The notes: a model not told the origin generated them from the letters alone. A stretch of 64,000 nt of DNA from Timema cristinae (GCA_039000515.1 JBCFYV010011172.1:70381941-70445940); one strand, 5' to 3'; numbered from the stretch's first letter, positions 10,974 through 23,156 are shown. Made by a program: numbers and translations.

Positions 10974-11030
10974 GTGTAGTAGTAGTAGTAGTAGTAGTTA
11001 GTAGTGTAGTAGTAGTAGTTAGTAGTAAGA
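10974..11030. repeat. (AGT)n microsatellite
   Basis: AGT repeats with interruptions. The short minus-strand Tyr/Thr-rich frame here is a by-product. Confidence 0.9.
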
Positions 11031-11042
11031 AGAAGTGAAACA

Positions 11043-11290
11043 CCTGCTTCGGTGGCCGCACAGTCCAACGCGCTGCTCTCGCAATAAACTAGACAGCCGA
11101 TGAAGGGAGATCGGGTTAGATTCGGGTGCACTGAGGGAGGTTTTTCCAAATGGTTTTCCAAATCACTTATTCCACACAAATGCGGGTGCAATTCCTGCAA
11201 ATTCAACCTTACTTATCCTTGATACATTAGCGTAATTAGTACATAGGTCGTAGCCTATAATCCAAAACGGGTAGTAAGATACGGTGCTAA
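11043..11290 (+). repeat. tRNA-derived SINE, gcttcggtggccgc head
   Basis: The head gcttcggtggccgcacagtc is followed by gcgctgctctcgcaataaac, gaagggagatcgggttagat, tggttttcc, cacaaatgcgggtgcaattc, tagcgtaattagtacatagg, and the tail caaaacgggtagtaagatac. Confidence 0.85.
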
Positions 11291-11626
11291 AAAAACTAGT
11301 TAAGAAACAAATGAACGCGAGCTTTAGGAGACCCGTTATGTTCATAAATCATACATCAATTTTTTTTATCAATAAGTTAATTAAAATAATTTTAAGGTTG
11401 GCCCGACATTGTCTCTCCCCCTATCCTCCGTGCTTTCTATCTACCCCTCCCTCTTCTTATAACACACTCGTCTCTTAAAAACACACTATATTTTGAAGTA
11501 CAATAGGCTCTAGGTGTTCACCTACACAATTTAACCCTCCACCGCCAGCCAACACTGCGGTAATGTTCATCTTTAGTAGCAAAGCAAACCTTGTCCCTGA
11601 ATTCCAGTCGGGTGTACTAAAGGGGT

Positions 11627-11646
11627 TGTTCGGTATGCAAGAACGA
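11627..11646 (+). other. Solo Harbinger-type TIR remnant
   Basis: ggtatgcaagaacga is the 15-base core of the terminal repeat of the two large Harbinger elements at 19,158 and 26,979. No partner TIR or transposase is nearby. Confidence 0.45.
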
Positions 11647-11779
11647 AACTGAGTGAACCAGTAATGTTAGTGGAACAATAGCGGGGTTGATTTGCTTTCT
11701 AAAATACGTGGAGATTTGTCTATAAGAGAGGTCATAACGTGGGTGCCGCAATAGTGGAGTCACGAGCAAACACTCACTC

Positions 11780-13280
11780 ATATTTCATTTGAGCAGCGTT
11801 TACACGAGGCCAGTTGATAGGTAAGTTCGATGCCAGTGGGTGGTTTCGTGTGGACAGCACTAGCCTGATCTTTCGGGCAGGTTGCGACTGGACTTAGCCA
11901 GGCAGGTTGACTTATCGAGGAGTAGGTTTTGAGCCATTTGGTTGAGTCAGTCGCTTCCACCACAACCACCCAAAAATTTCTTGACTTGCACTTCAACCCG
12001 GCGCCACAGACAAAGAACTGTGCCCGAGGCAGACAAACCAATCACAGGCCAGGTGTCATTTTCATCAGTGTGTTGTAATTGGAGTGTTAATTTATTTTCA
12101 ACCTCCGGTGTTTTTTTAAACCGGTTTTCGATGGCACGCACAAATTAGACACAGGAAATAACTATACAATTCATTGAGAGTCTAAGATAGTGAAATTTTG
12201 TAAACCAGTTTTATCAGTTGTATAAGGACAAAACGCACATGACACCACCGGATTACGTGAAATTGTGTCCGAGATAAAAAATTGAATGTTTTGGTATAGC
12301 CATGTCAAAACATTAATTTGATACATGGGGGGCTTGTGGAAATAACAGAAACTGAAAGATCAGGGTGTGGTAATTGTGATGTCTATGTGCCTGTTTTGAA
12401 GTGGGTTTAATGTGATATTCGCACTCTCACTAACCCCAAACCTCCATGGTTAAACCTCCACGTGGACGTGCCACTGTAAATTTACAGGCCAATGCATCCA
12501 CAGCAAAGTATTGCTATCCATGTCGATGACCGATGTGTGTGGCTGCAGCAGTGTGGCCATCGCGTTAAACACGTCAGCCGTGTGAGAACATTGCTCTCTG
12601 ATAGTAGTATTATTTCTATTACACCTCTCGAATATAAAACAAGAAACGGAAAGCCACCTTTGTCTCAAACTGCCATCCAGAGCAGAAAAAAACCCATTAT
12701 TAACACCAAAAGTGATTGCCGTGTCAAAATTACCTCACTATCCCAATCAACTATTCATATTATATTCATACATTATTACATCTGAGAAACCCTGTAGAAA
12801 CGCACGCACGACTGCGGCTAGGACTGCTTCCATAGCAGTCGTTGATAGTAGACGTCAACGGGCGAGATTTTTTGTTTACAATAAATGACGGTTTGATAAA
12901 AATCTAGGATGCGTTTCTTGGTGGCGTGTTGATACAAAGGCAAGCTACTCCATTCCTTGCTTTTATATGAGTGGAGTAATATAAATGATATTACTACCAG
13001 AGAGAAATGTTCGCTACACGACCAACGCCTGTAAAGTAAACAGACACAGCAGAGCGGGTTGCATGCGATGGTCGCACTGCAGTAACCACACGCGTCAGCC
13101 GTCCCTAAGAAAATACACCTTAATTCTGAACACCTTAACTTTGTTTGGAAAATAAAAGCTAAAACCAATAGCAGGACGTGTTTTAAAAAGGCACTATGTT
13201 TTATTGACTGGTACGAAGGAAATAAAAGGAAACATAGCCTCCTGAGCTGGTAATAAAGGGGTCTAAATGTTAAGTTCATT
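11780..13280. other. GC-richer block of unknown origin
   Basis: Noticeably less AT-rich than its surroundings, with overlapping short frames on both strands: minus 11,778-12,041, minus 11,947-12,141, plus 12,492-12,785, and minus 12,818-13,279 (153 codons, Cys-rich, no domain recognised). None shows a domain or convincing splice sites. The base composition and frequent near-palindromes (gtttacacgagg, cctccacgtggacgtg) suggest a decayed transposon. Confidence 0.3.
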
Positions 13281-13362
13281 TGGTCTGGTTTGGTAATAAC
13301 GGGTGAACGGGGCTAGAGTTACGGTCAGGTGTATAGAGAATGTGTTTTACTAAATGGTAGGG

Positions 13363-13648
13363 TAACCTGGTGGTCTAGGGGTAAGGTGTCAGACTTCTGT
13401 GCTGGCGGCCGGGGTTCAATCCTCGGTCCTGGCACAGATTTATTTGATTACCAAACCCTTCCTTCACCTCTGACAAGACATCTTGTGAATGTGGGGAATG
13501 CCAGGTCTCCACCGTGGTTCGGATTCCACGTTTAAACTGTAGGTCCTCCATTTCATCTCATTATCCCCCTACCATTACACATTAGCGTAAGTGCGTATAA
13601 CCCGATATGGGTAGTAAGATGAGGTGCTGATAATAATAATAATAATAC
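13363..13648 (+). repeat. tRNA-derived SINE, second family, near full length
   Basis: The tRNA-like head is ctggtggtctaggggtaagg (A box) and cggggttcaatcctcggtcc (B box). A family-specific body (cattcccc and accgtggttcgg, tttaaactgtaggtcctcca) follows, then the shared tail cccgatatgggtagtaagat, gctgataat and a short AAT run. The truncated minus-strand copy at 9105-9240 has the same body. Confidence 0.85.
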
Positions 13649-14305
13649 TAAATGGTGTTCAGCTATCTCACCCATTTCCTTTAAACTCTACATTACTCAT
13701 CTATTATCCTTAACATACAGTGTAGTTAATTATATGCGTATATCGAATGGAAAGCGGGTGTTGCAATAATATATTTTTTTAAAGTCATCCCAGCTCCGAT
13801 CAGCTAGGCGTCAAATAAAACTAGTAAAGGATATTATTTCACAGAACAATGCAGACCGTATGAAAATAGTGTTCAATCTGCTGTTGGACACCAATAATAA
13901 TTTATCTTTAGTGAAATACTTTTAAAATGAAACATTTCAAAAATAAAATTATAGTCTACGTTAAAAATATTGAAACATGGTCATGTAATTAAATTTAATT
14001 CCTCAGAATTAGTAAAATTCATGACATATTTTTAGGTGAGGCAAGATAATTTCACTAAAACTTGTAGAGTTTGTACTACGGGAAAAATTACTAATTATAT
14101 ATATGCTTCGATTTTCTTACAAATTGACATTTTGAGCACCTTTTTTTAAAAATAAGCATTTACTAGGGTTTAAATATTGATAACATTTAAATATATTATT
14201 ATTTTTATTTAAAAGTATTGGTAGTAATTATTATCAAAAGTAAAGTGAAAATTCTATTGTATTTAAAAAATAAAATCTACCATCCATTGCCATGTTTAAT
14301 TATAT
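13649..14305. other. AT-rich, no supported gene
   Basis: A 13,660-13,740 remnant resembles the middle of the main SINE (cacccatttcctttaaactc). The rest is low complexity. Confidence 0.45.
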
Positions 14306-14311
14306 CAAACC

Positions 14312-14558
14312 CGCCTCGGTGGCGTAGTTGGCTAACGCGCTTGTCGTGTTGAGCTCGACTGCTGAGGACGGGGAGATCGAGGTTCGAATCTCGGTTGGGT
14401 GAAACTGGGGGGGGGGGGGGGTGTTCCTAAATGGTTTTCCACTCTCCCTCCACGTAAATGCGGGTTCACTTCCTCTAATTAAACCTTCCCAATTCCTAAT
14501 CCATTAGTGTAATTAGTACTTAGCGCGTATAACCCGAACGGGTAGTAAGACGTGGTGC

Positions 14559-14589
<31 letters not shown>

Positions 14590-14590
14590 C
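14312..14590 (+). repeat. tRNA-derived SINE, main family, with (TA)n tail
   Basis: Close to consensus: cctcggtggcgtagttggct, gaggttcgaatctcggttgg, a 16-base g-run, tccactctccctccac, and the tail AACCCGAACGGGTAGTAAGA followed by cgtggtgctaaa and (ta)n. Confidence 0.93.
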
Positions 14591-14607
14591 AACTTTAAAA
14601 GAAATAA

Positions 14608-14648
14608 CCCGCCTCGGTGGCGTAGTTGGCTAACGCGCTTGTCGTGTT
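14608..14648 (+). repeat. SINE 5' half only (3'-truncated)
   Basis: cccgcctcggtggcgtagtt and ggctaacgcgcttgtcgtgt match the head of the copy at 14,312 perfectly, then homology stops. This is about 20 bp downstream of that SINE's microsatellite tail. Confidence 0.85.
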
Positions 14649-16240
14649 AGAATGTTTTCTAAAATGTTCTACTCACTTATGTTACATTTCAATATAAAGT
14701 TTATAAACGAGTACTGATTATCTTATGTTGGATGGTATCACATTAATACCATCAAAAATTTTCTTACCAATTATATTACATGAAAATATAATAGCAAATA
14801 GTGTATTTTTTCTGCACAAACGAATAACAAAGGTAGACACTATTAATTAAAAAAACTTATATTGTGTAATTTTTTTTATAAATTTGCGATGATTTTTATT
14901 GAATGATTATGAAATATATGCCTATTTTTTATAATTGATATTAATTTATTATTACAGAACCTGAATATATATTTCCCCGATAAATATGTGAAAATACAAA
15001 ACTGTTTTTGAATGTTAATATCTTGATTTTTCTTATTTTAATGGGATTATATGGTGATTGTGTTAAACTATACTATCTTCTTGATACTATCACAAACCTG
15101 AAGTGTGAAACTGTTGTTAGTTAATATTTGACATGGTTTTTGTTATTATAATAGTTTTATACTAGTAGTACGCGCTTAATTAGACTATTATACTTGAATA
15201 TTTAGCAAATACTATGTATTGTAACGATGCATTATGAACTAGTAACAAAAATGCGCCATAATAAATAAAAGGTTCTTAAATCAAATAAATACAACACAAA
15301 GTTGTCCTCAATCAAACACGGGGATGTATGGCTTGTCACCGGGTCAGCCTAACCTGTCCCACGGAAATGCCTGATCAAAGCAACCTTCTAGTTTAACATT
15401 ACACTTGACCCCCTTTCACCCTCAATAGAGCATTTTTTTCTTAAACATTTTGTCTAGAAGGTTTTATGATGTAATGTTTGATTAAAATACGAACTCGCTA
15501 TCCAAGGTGCGGACGACCAAAATGTTTATATGTATTATTGTTGTTTTCACATACAGTTTTCTTACACCACACTTGATGCTATTTTTGGAGAATGGTTTGT
15601 TATATGTTTATTAATTTTCAAATGTTAGTGGTAGTTAATTAATTAGATGAATTACATGAATATAAACATTAATAAATAAAAACACTATTTAAGATCAAAT
15701 ACTATACTATGTTAAGTCAGTGTTAACCGCTTGCCAAGTTCAACATAAGTTTTCTTAACATTATGAGGCCATCTTCTCTCGAGTATAGCTAATAATCTCT
15801 GATTAGAGATAGACAAGCACTGTATACTTAAATCTTGAAAATGTTGCTAAAATTTAGAGAGAAAAAAATTGGGATGATGAAGTGAAGTTATACAGGAATC
15901 GTGACCTCGTTTGGAGTCACGGCGTGTTTCAGGTGTTAGCTTCTTTTTGTTAAGAATATAAGGTTTTTATTTAACTTTACTGAGTTTTTATGGTGATTTT
16001 TTTCAAATAGAAATTTAACCGGTTAACCTGTCCAATTACTGCTTGAGTTCCTGTTGGTTATCCAACTCTGCCAGTTGCTTTCTAGCCTAATCTAACAGTT
16101 TAGTGTTTGAGCGAGTGGCTCTACTAGCGAAACATACAAATCCCCGCCAGGCTAATTTATTCTCGTTGTTCAACTTTTTCGTAACATTCACATAACTATA
16201 CGAGATATTTATAATAATTTAAAACAAACATAGATGGACA
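14649..16240. other. AT-rich, no supported gene
   Basis: No motif, tail, TIR or coding signal recognised. Confidence 0.55.
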
Positions 16241-16244
16241 AACG

Positions 16245-16440
16245 AGCTTGCTTAATGTGATGCTCGATTGGTTTGGTTCGTTGGTGACAGGGAGGTCAAG
16301 ATTCGAATCCAAGCTGGGTAGTTTTTACTAAACGGTGCACTCCTCTCCCTGCTAATAAGTGTACGTCTGCTCTAAACTCTACCTACCTCACTAGTGTTAT
16401 TAAATGTGGATAACACGGTGACGTAGAAAGACGCAGTGAA
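16245..16440 (+). repeat. Diverged SINE relic
   Basis: aagattcgaatccaagctgg in the B-box position, the ctccct middle, and a degraded tail ataacacggtgacgtagaaa. Confidence 0.55.
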
Positions 16441-18260
16441 AAAATATCTTGGCTTTGAACTCTTGAAGATTATCAAGGTGTGGTCGTGATGGTCTCAAAC
16501 ACAAATACTGGGGTCGAACCTCGCAAAAGATTGTAAAACACTGGTCTAAAGGTTCAGACAGTAATAAACAAAGATAAAATAAAATAAATGACAAAGCGCA
16601 GCCCTACAAAATGCGTATTACAATATTTGTGGCATCCAGAGAATTAAAAAAAAACCAGTCGATTCTCTTATCTCAGTTGGGTTGTCAACCATCCTGGATT
16701 AGCCGGGAAACGTATACAACTATCTGTCCCATTTGTACGTACTTGATTATAGTCCTAATACAGCTTGGTATTGTGTGTCCGGAATTATATAAGAAAGAGT
16801 TGACAGCCCCAGTCAGAATTCACACATTTGTTTCTAAACAATGCAACTTTGTTTTGCCTGTATAATATTTAAAATTTAATTTCAAAATGTATTTATTTTT
16901 CATTTTGAAAAATTGTACTGGTAAAAATTTTAATCTGTTGTCACCTCCCGTCTTGTGGGCCCTAAAACTGTCAGGATGGGTTGCGGCCAAGGTTGGGATG
17001 GCGACGGGATATGTTTGTGGGCTCGTAATTGTTGTCATTCATCTTTTAGGCTGCTGAACTCAGACACTGGTCAGGGGTCGAGACAACGTGCGTCAAAATA
17101 TTACCCAACCATAATTGAGAGACTGTGTTATCTTTAGTCCCTCTGAGGTCAAAGTTTTTTAGTAGTCACGTAGGGTACGTATGTTCCGGGGTTCCCTAAA
17201 ACTGAGGAACTAAATGTCTTTAAAATCTTGACTTGTTTCATGTGCTTTGAAAGTAAAAATCAATGAATTAGTTAGACTGTTTGAAATGTAAGTTATGTAA
17301 CCATTATAATGTATCGATGTTGTCCATCACCGTTAGAGGAGCCCTGGTGAATTCATACAACCGTGAATGTCCGGGTAACCTCGTAGTTACTCGGCCTATG
17401 ACGTCACCTTATGAAAAGCAGAACCGGCCCCATTATAGTTATAAGTTGGTCACCTAGACGCAGTGGTTTCAGCCTGGGGAACGCATAGCACCGAAGATAC
17501 GCAAATATATCTTAGGGGATAATATGTAAAATTAATATATATACTGTATATGCTATATGTATTTCTTATTTAAAACTTATTATTAAATAATATTATTTAG
17601 GATGTAGTTTAGTTTATTTATCTTAGATATAGATGACAAAATATGTTTATCTTGCTATATGCACCAAAAACACTGGGATACAAAGTTGAAGAAAAAAATA
17701 TCGGGGGAGGAGGGGGGGGGGTTTACACGAACAAAAACAAAGTTTGAATACCACTGTGCTGGGGCAAAAGGGTTCTAGGGCTGCATTCCGTTCAACTATA
17801 TTTGTTTAGCTTTAAAAATCTAACAATTATTTTCTAAATAAAGAAATAACACTATTTAAATATTTTATCTAGTGATTAGAATATATATTTATAAATAAGT
17901 ATTTAAAACGAAAACTTTTTTTTATGATTCTATGACATTTGGACTTCTGAGTGAGGGAGGCTCCGAGGTCGGTCAGGAGGACGATTGGTACTCCACCAGG
18001 ACTAGGTAGACATTTCCATACGTAGGTAGTAGCCCTGGTGGGAAACAAAAAATAAACTTTTATCAGTGGGCGATTTTTGCCTTTCTGGTACTAATACATG
18101 AATGGGGGAAACAAATAAACAATTTTTGGTTTGGGTTTGAGTCTGAGATTACTGCCCACTTCTCGTGGGCAGACTATTATAGGTTTAGAGTGTACTATAG
18201 TTCATTTTGTTACAGTTGATGAAAGAAATAATTAGAACTATTTGAATTCTATAGTCAAAT
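16441..18260. other. No supported gene
   Basis: Includes a G-run at 17,702-17,721. The short frames at 16,400-17,140 overlap on opposite strands without domains. Confidence 0.5.
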
Positions 18261-18267
18261 TTTAGAT

Positions 18268-18515
18268 CTGCTTCGGAGCCTGTGTAGTCTAACGCGCCAT
18301 TCTAGTGGTAAGACTAGACTGTCGAAGGTGGGGATATCAGGGTTCGATTCCGGTTGGGTGCACTAAGGGTGGTTTTTTCCTAAATGGTTTTCCACTCTTC
18401 TTCCACACAAGTGTGGGTGCATTTCCTCTCAGTTAAACCTTCCAAATTCCTGAGCCATTAATGTAATTAGTACATAGGTGTATAACCCGAACGGGTAGTA
18501 AGACGTGGTGCTAAT
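18268..18515 (+). repeat. tRNA-derived SINE
   Basis: The head is gcttcggagcctgtgtagtc and the B box cagggttcgattccggttgg. The body is of the main type and the tail AACCCGAACGGGTAGTAAGA. It is the left member of a tail-to-tail pair. Confidence 0.88.
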
Positions 18516-18539
18516 AAAATAATAAAAAAAATTATAGGG

Positions 18540-18730
18540 ATGGAAAAGGTCGAATTTAGAGGAAGTTTGTACCCACATTTACGTGAAGTGAGAGTGGAAA
18601 ATTATTTAGAAAAAACTATCTTTAATCTACCCAACCGGGAATCAAACTCTGATCTCCCTGTCGTTGGCAATCCAGTCTATTGTGAGAGTGATGCCTTAGA
18701 CCGTGTGTCCACGGAAGTGGTTATTGAAGA
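18540..18730 (-). repeat. tRNA-derived SINE, inverted, tail missing
   Basis: The reverse complement has a gcttccgtgg-like head, the B box gagtttgattcccggttggg, and the tcactc..cacatg middle. It ends before the shared tail, about 25 bp from the tail of the + copy. Confidence 0.75.
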
Positions 18731-18808
18731 TGTTATATCATTTTATACAGTTGTTTTGAATTTTACTTCCATGCTCCCTTAATGAATATTCGTAAATATG
18801 ATAAATGA

Positions 18809-18878
18809 CACCTAAACATGGCAATCGAACCAGGGACTCTTGGCTTAGCCTGCCAATGCTCTACCAGAGAGCTATCCA
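18809..18878 (-). tRNA. tRNA-like sequence (probably pseudogene or SINE head)
   Basis: On the minus strand, cctggatagctctctggtag then agcattggc, aggctaa, gccaa and gagtccctggttcgattgcc fold as a cloverleaf. The acceptor CCTGGA pairs with TTTAGG using G-U pairs. There is a D-arm, a 5-bp anticodon stem TTGGC/GCCAA, and a TTCGATT T-loop. The scaffold resembles a Lys-type tRNA. Position 33 is G instead of T and the T-stem is imperfect, so a functional tRNA is unlikely. The common SINE body does not follow. Confidence 0.35.
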
Positions 18879-19111
18879 GGATTCATCCCATGCTAAGGAT
18901 AATTCTTCACGCATATTTCAAGGCAGAGTCTGTGATGGATGTGCGTAAATCAACAGCTACCAATGAGCTATCATCAACAATTGAGACCACAGCTACCGCT
19001 CGCTGACTCGGGGGCCGGCTTTATGTTGCCGATTGCAATAACATTTGTACACGAAAGTAAATAACATGGAGTTGAGTTAAAGTTCGTACAGTTGTTTTTG
19101 GTGGGTTTTTT

Positions 19112-19144
19112 TAGTACCGCGTCTTACAACCCGTTTGGGTTATA
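19112..19144 (-). repeat. SINE tail fragment
   Basis: gtaccgcgtcttacaacccg then tttgggttataa, the reverse complement of the shared tail. It lies 13 bp outside the left TIR of the first Harbinger element. Confidence 0.75.
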
Positions 19145-19499
19145 AACGGTTCGTACAGGCCGGTATGCAAGAACGATGTTGGAGTAGGAGTAAAGGAGGA
19201 GTAAAGGCGGAGTCAGCTACTCTTGAGGAAGGAATCCGTGTCGTGCTAGAACGTCTGGCTTGAGTTACTCAAGGTCACGTGATGAAATATTACAAAGAAG
19301 TACCACATCTCTAGGGGAAATAAAATTCACTAGATCCACCGCCTTCTAAAGTGTCGATTTTGCTTGTAAAGTTTGATAGCCTGCTTAAATATGTCCTCTT
19401 GTTGATAAACACATCGTAATTAATTAAGAGCGTGTGGTGAAGTGAGAAAGAGAAATGGTATTTATTAGAATTAATTAGGTAGATTCCAACTGTCAAATG

Positions 19500-21593
19500 A
19501 AAAAAAAAAAAAAATGTTAGGACCATCTCAGCCAAGAAGAAAGCGTGGGAACAAATTAAAAGAATTTTAAATCTTCCAGTAACCTCCAAAAGGTGAGTTT
19601 ATTTTTATCTTATATTATTTTCACTTTAATACTTTATATAAAAACACGTATATTGTTTGAGTAATTGGATCGTCTATATTATTATTATTATTAGCACCGC
19701 GTCTTACTAACCATTCGGGTTATACGCAGGATCGTCTATAGAAATAAAAGCAAGTAAAGTAAAATCTTTAAACGTGTTTCTTATTGATGGTAAACACAAA
19801 CGTCAACGTAACAAAAAATTATTTGTAGGCCTATGCTATTAATTTGCGTAGGCCCTAGCGTTGATAACTTTTATTCCCTTTCTCTGTACGCCTAGCGTTT
19901 ATTTTTGCATAGTATAAGTCGAAACAAAAGTTTTGAAATTCTAAGAACGAGTGGAATTTATATATTATTGAACTAACCTAATCTTTACTCCTAACTTTAT
20001 GTATTTTGTCTACTGGTAGGTCTTAGTAGGCCTGATTTAGCACTTTAGACCAGTACTATCATAGGCTAGTTAACCTTCAATATAATATTTTTGTACAAGG
20101 TCTAGGCCTAGTCACAAAGTAAACATAGTAACTAAACTAACAATGTCATCCTCATAAATAGAAAAATATTACAACATACAAATATACAGTATTACCTTGA
20201 AGTTTATAGAGACAACAAATTTCATAAAATGCTTCACTGATTATTAGAACCAGTATATTAATATAGCCAGCTGTATAGTGGAACTTTCATTAATATAGGC
20301 CTTTATAATAATTTATAATAACCATTAGTAATCTTTTCTTGTTTGATAACAAAGACACCTCAAGTTGACCTAGTTGGAACTGTGTTTATATTATATTGTG
20401 AATCATTTTAGAACTCTGGTTCACCTGCACAAACATTGGGACATTGTCAAATCAAGAAGGAAGAGGCAACTAGTTGAAGAGACAGTGGAACTGATGAGCA
20501 CTGGACGAGGGCCCTACAATTCTCACAAGCCATCATGTCCCAGGGTCGAGGTGGTAGCCCCCCCCATAACTGTTGCTCTGAGGTCTACAGGTTACACCGT
20601 TGCTGTCAATACCATTATGGAGTATCTCGATACAACAGGTAGGCTATGTGAGATATTACAACTATAAGGTTCATATTTACAGAGAGATGCACACACAGAA
20701 ACAGATTTTATAAGTTTATTTATATTCATAGATATAATTTGGACTGAGAAGGGTAGGCCTACTATTTACTTTTTAATAAACAAAATATTGATATACATAC
20801 AAAATAGGTGTAAATTTCATGATAGTATACAGAAAATTAACAATTGTTTACAAAATTAATAACATGATTGTCATAAACATGCTAACTCCTGAAAAACGAC
20901 TTTGTTGACTTTAATCTGTATGGACATGTCTAGTATTGGTGGATGGAGTCTTTAAGAGCAAATAATGCACACTTGTCGATAAGTTAGGCCTGTCCTTTGA
21001 ATCTTGTTTTAGTTATCGTACATAACATATGTGTCCTTATAGTGAGTGTTAGGTTTAAGATGTAGGAATGTGTTTACAAATTATAATGTGCAATATCAAT
21101 CAAACTTGCATCTGTTGACCTGCAATGCTTTGAATGTTAAATTACATTTTCAAAAGCTTATTTGAAAATGTAATCTAAATGGTTTTAATTAAAAGCAATT
21201 TGATGATTATGTGCATTGACACCCTAATTTAGTATTCTAGTAAAAAGGACTTGCAGAAAACAAGCCATTGAAACATTTATCTGTGCAATATACAATGGTA
21301 ATAATGTTAATTTATTAGAGTTATTCTTTGATATTATTGGAAGTAGCAGCTGAAGTTCACATGACTTGACATCTGACTTATGAAAGCTGTTTTAATAACA
21401 TCTAAAATTTAATAAAACCTCCCCATTTAAACATACTAGCTATGCTTGTTTTGTTCATACTATCCTTTATTTTTCAGATTTCCCAACTACAAGCAGTGTC
21501 AGTTTGTCGCTGCCATTTCTTACACCAGTGCTTCAAGTCTCGGTCAGCCTTTTCACATCACCTGCATCCCTCTTGGGGACCCCAGACCTTTAA
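19500..21593 (+). CDS. Myb/SANT-like protein of the Harbinger element (3 exons)
   Basis: Exon 1 ends at 19,592 (aaaag/gtgagt), exon 2 is 20,412-20,638 (ttttag/aactc ... caacag/gtaggc), and exon 3 is 21,478-21,593 (tttcag/atttc, stop taa). The joins keep one frame. Exon 1 encodes AKKKAWEQIKRILNL, exon 2 TLVHLHKHWDIVKSRRKR followed by ELMSTGRGP, and exon 3 a Ser/Leu-rich C-terminus. This is the Myb/SANT trihelix pattern (kk.aWe.I...ln / lk.hW.n.k.r.rk / l..TGgGP) of the DNA-binding partner that Harbinger transposases need for nuclear import and TIR binding. The true start is unclear: a TGA lies just upstream of exon 1 beside a 14-A run. The C-terminal VEVVAPPI resembles the conserved tail of these partners. 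Exons 2-3 have no lesions in this copy. Confidence 0.7.
19679..19728 (-). mobile_element. Tail-only SINE insertion with 12-bp TSD
   Basis: The 50-bp insert is the reverse complement of the shared SINE tail plus its AAT run. It is flanked by ggatcgtctata at 19,667-19,678 and 19,729-19,740. The other Harbinger copy has an empty site with a single target sequence at about 42,276-42,287. Confidence 0.92.
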
Positions 21594-23150
21594 ATTTGAC
21601 TATTATATGTAAAATAGTTGACAAAACATTCAAAACAATTATAATATTTCCACATTTATTGTTAACACTATTATTATCTTTATATCTGCATTCAAGTGAA
21701 TCAATTTTCTTTTTGATGAACTAGAAAGTGTTTAATTTAGAGTGAGCTCTGATAGATGAACATTAGGTTGTTGCTCCGTAGTTAGACCTAAGGTTAGGAA
21801 TCTTTGTTGATTACTTTTGACATTTTTGTGATGGATCTATTTCTCTTGAATAATAAATATTGTAACCTGATTATTTTATTTTTTTTACCAAGAAAGCATG
21901 CCTATAAACAAAAACATCATATTCAATTTTTTTTAACACTTTTGTTTACTATGTTTAATGTTCCGATTGATAACTAACCTTTATATCTTTATATAGACAT
22001 GTTATAGCTAGGTAGTTTATATTAATTTTACATAGTAAATTACTGTTTATTAATATTTTATACATTTAACTTGCTATTATGTCTCAAATTATGAAACATA
22101 AAATTATAGGACTAAGGAATTGAGCCTAGATGTTTCGGCTATAGAATTTATAAAACCACCAAACATTTTCCCATTTGTTAAAAACATTATTCATATTAGG
22201 GTTATTTTCAAGTGATGTGTAGTAAAATTACAATTTCCAATATCCATTGTGTCGAGACCGTTCACCCTGCATTAACCTATAAAATGTAAATATATCTACA
22301 TTCTTATGTTTTAAAGTGATTAGGGAACTTTTCACTTCCACTCTGGAGGGTCTCTGGGGTACTTGATTTCCTGTTTTTTACGTTAACCACTTATGTTGTT
22401 GCTAAGGACTGCAGGTATCTTAATTCAGCATTGCAAATTAAATTTTGACAATTTATATATATATTTTTTGTCTGGCCAATCTCTAGTGTTTATCTTTTAA
22501 AATAAACTGACTGTGAAAAAATGATTATAATTATTTCCATTCCTTAGCAGGGTGGTTTATTATTTTTCATCCCAAGGTCCAAATTTGAGCATCTGTTTGC
22601 ACCACAAGCCGAAGATATATCCAGTAGTTTGTCTTAATAATATAGGCTCGCAAACAACACTCAGAAATTATTTTTAATATTATATTAAATAGATTATATT
22701 TGGAAGAAGGTAAAGAAAAGGTAGATAGAAACATAAAAAGGGACGAGTTATATTATAGTTATTAGAGTTATATTATATAAATTGTAATTTTGTCTGGAGA
22801 ATCTGTCCAATTATGTCATAGATAAGTTTAATTAAATACATCAAAAATATTTTATGAAATGTCAATCACTTTCTCTGAACTTAGCATTATTAAATAATAT
22901 ATTATACCGATTTTTATCAATAAAATAAATGCATAACGAGATGCAGCCAGGAGCTTTTCTAAATAAATGTTATTTGAATCATCAGGCCTTCCAATATTTG
23001 CCTGGTAAGTATTAAAGTAAGTGGGAATTTAATAGTGTATAAGGCCAAATTATTTTGGTTTGTTTAAGTTTCTATTATATTGAATTGAACTTCAACAATA
23101 TTGCATACAACATATTCACTAAATGTGTTACAAATCATATAACATGATCA
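21594..23150. other. Harbinger internal AT-rich sequence
   Basis: Non-coding interior of copy 1, mirrored in copy 2 at about 38,870-40,417. No gene recognised. Confidence 0.6.
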
Positions 23151-23156
23151 ACACTA

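Noticed and set aside
12818..13279. 153-codon minus Cys-rich frame
   Set aside because: No domain or conserved spacing. Lies in a block that looks like a decayed repeat.
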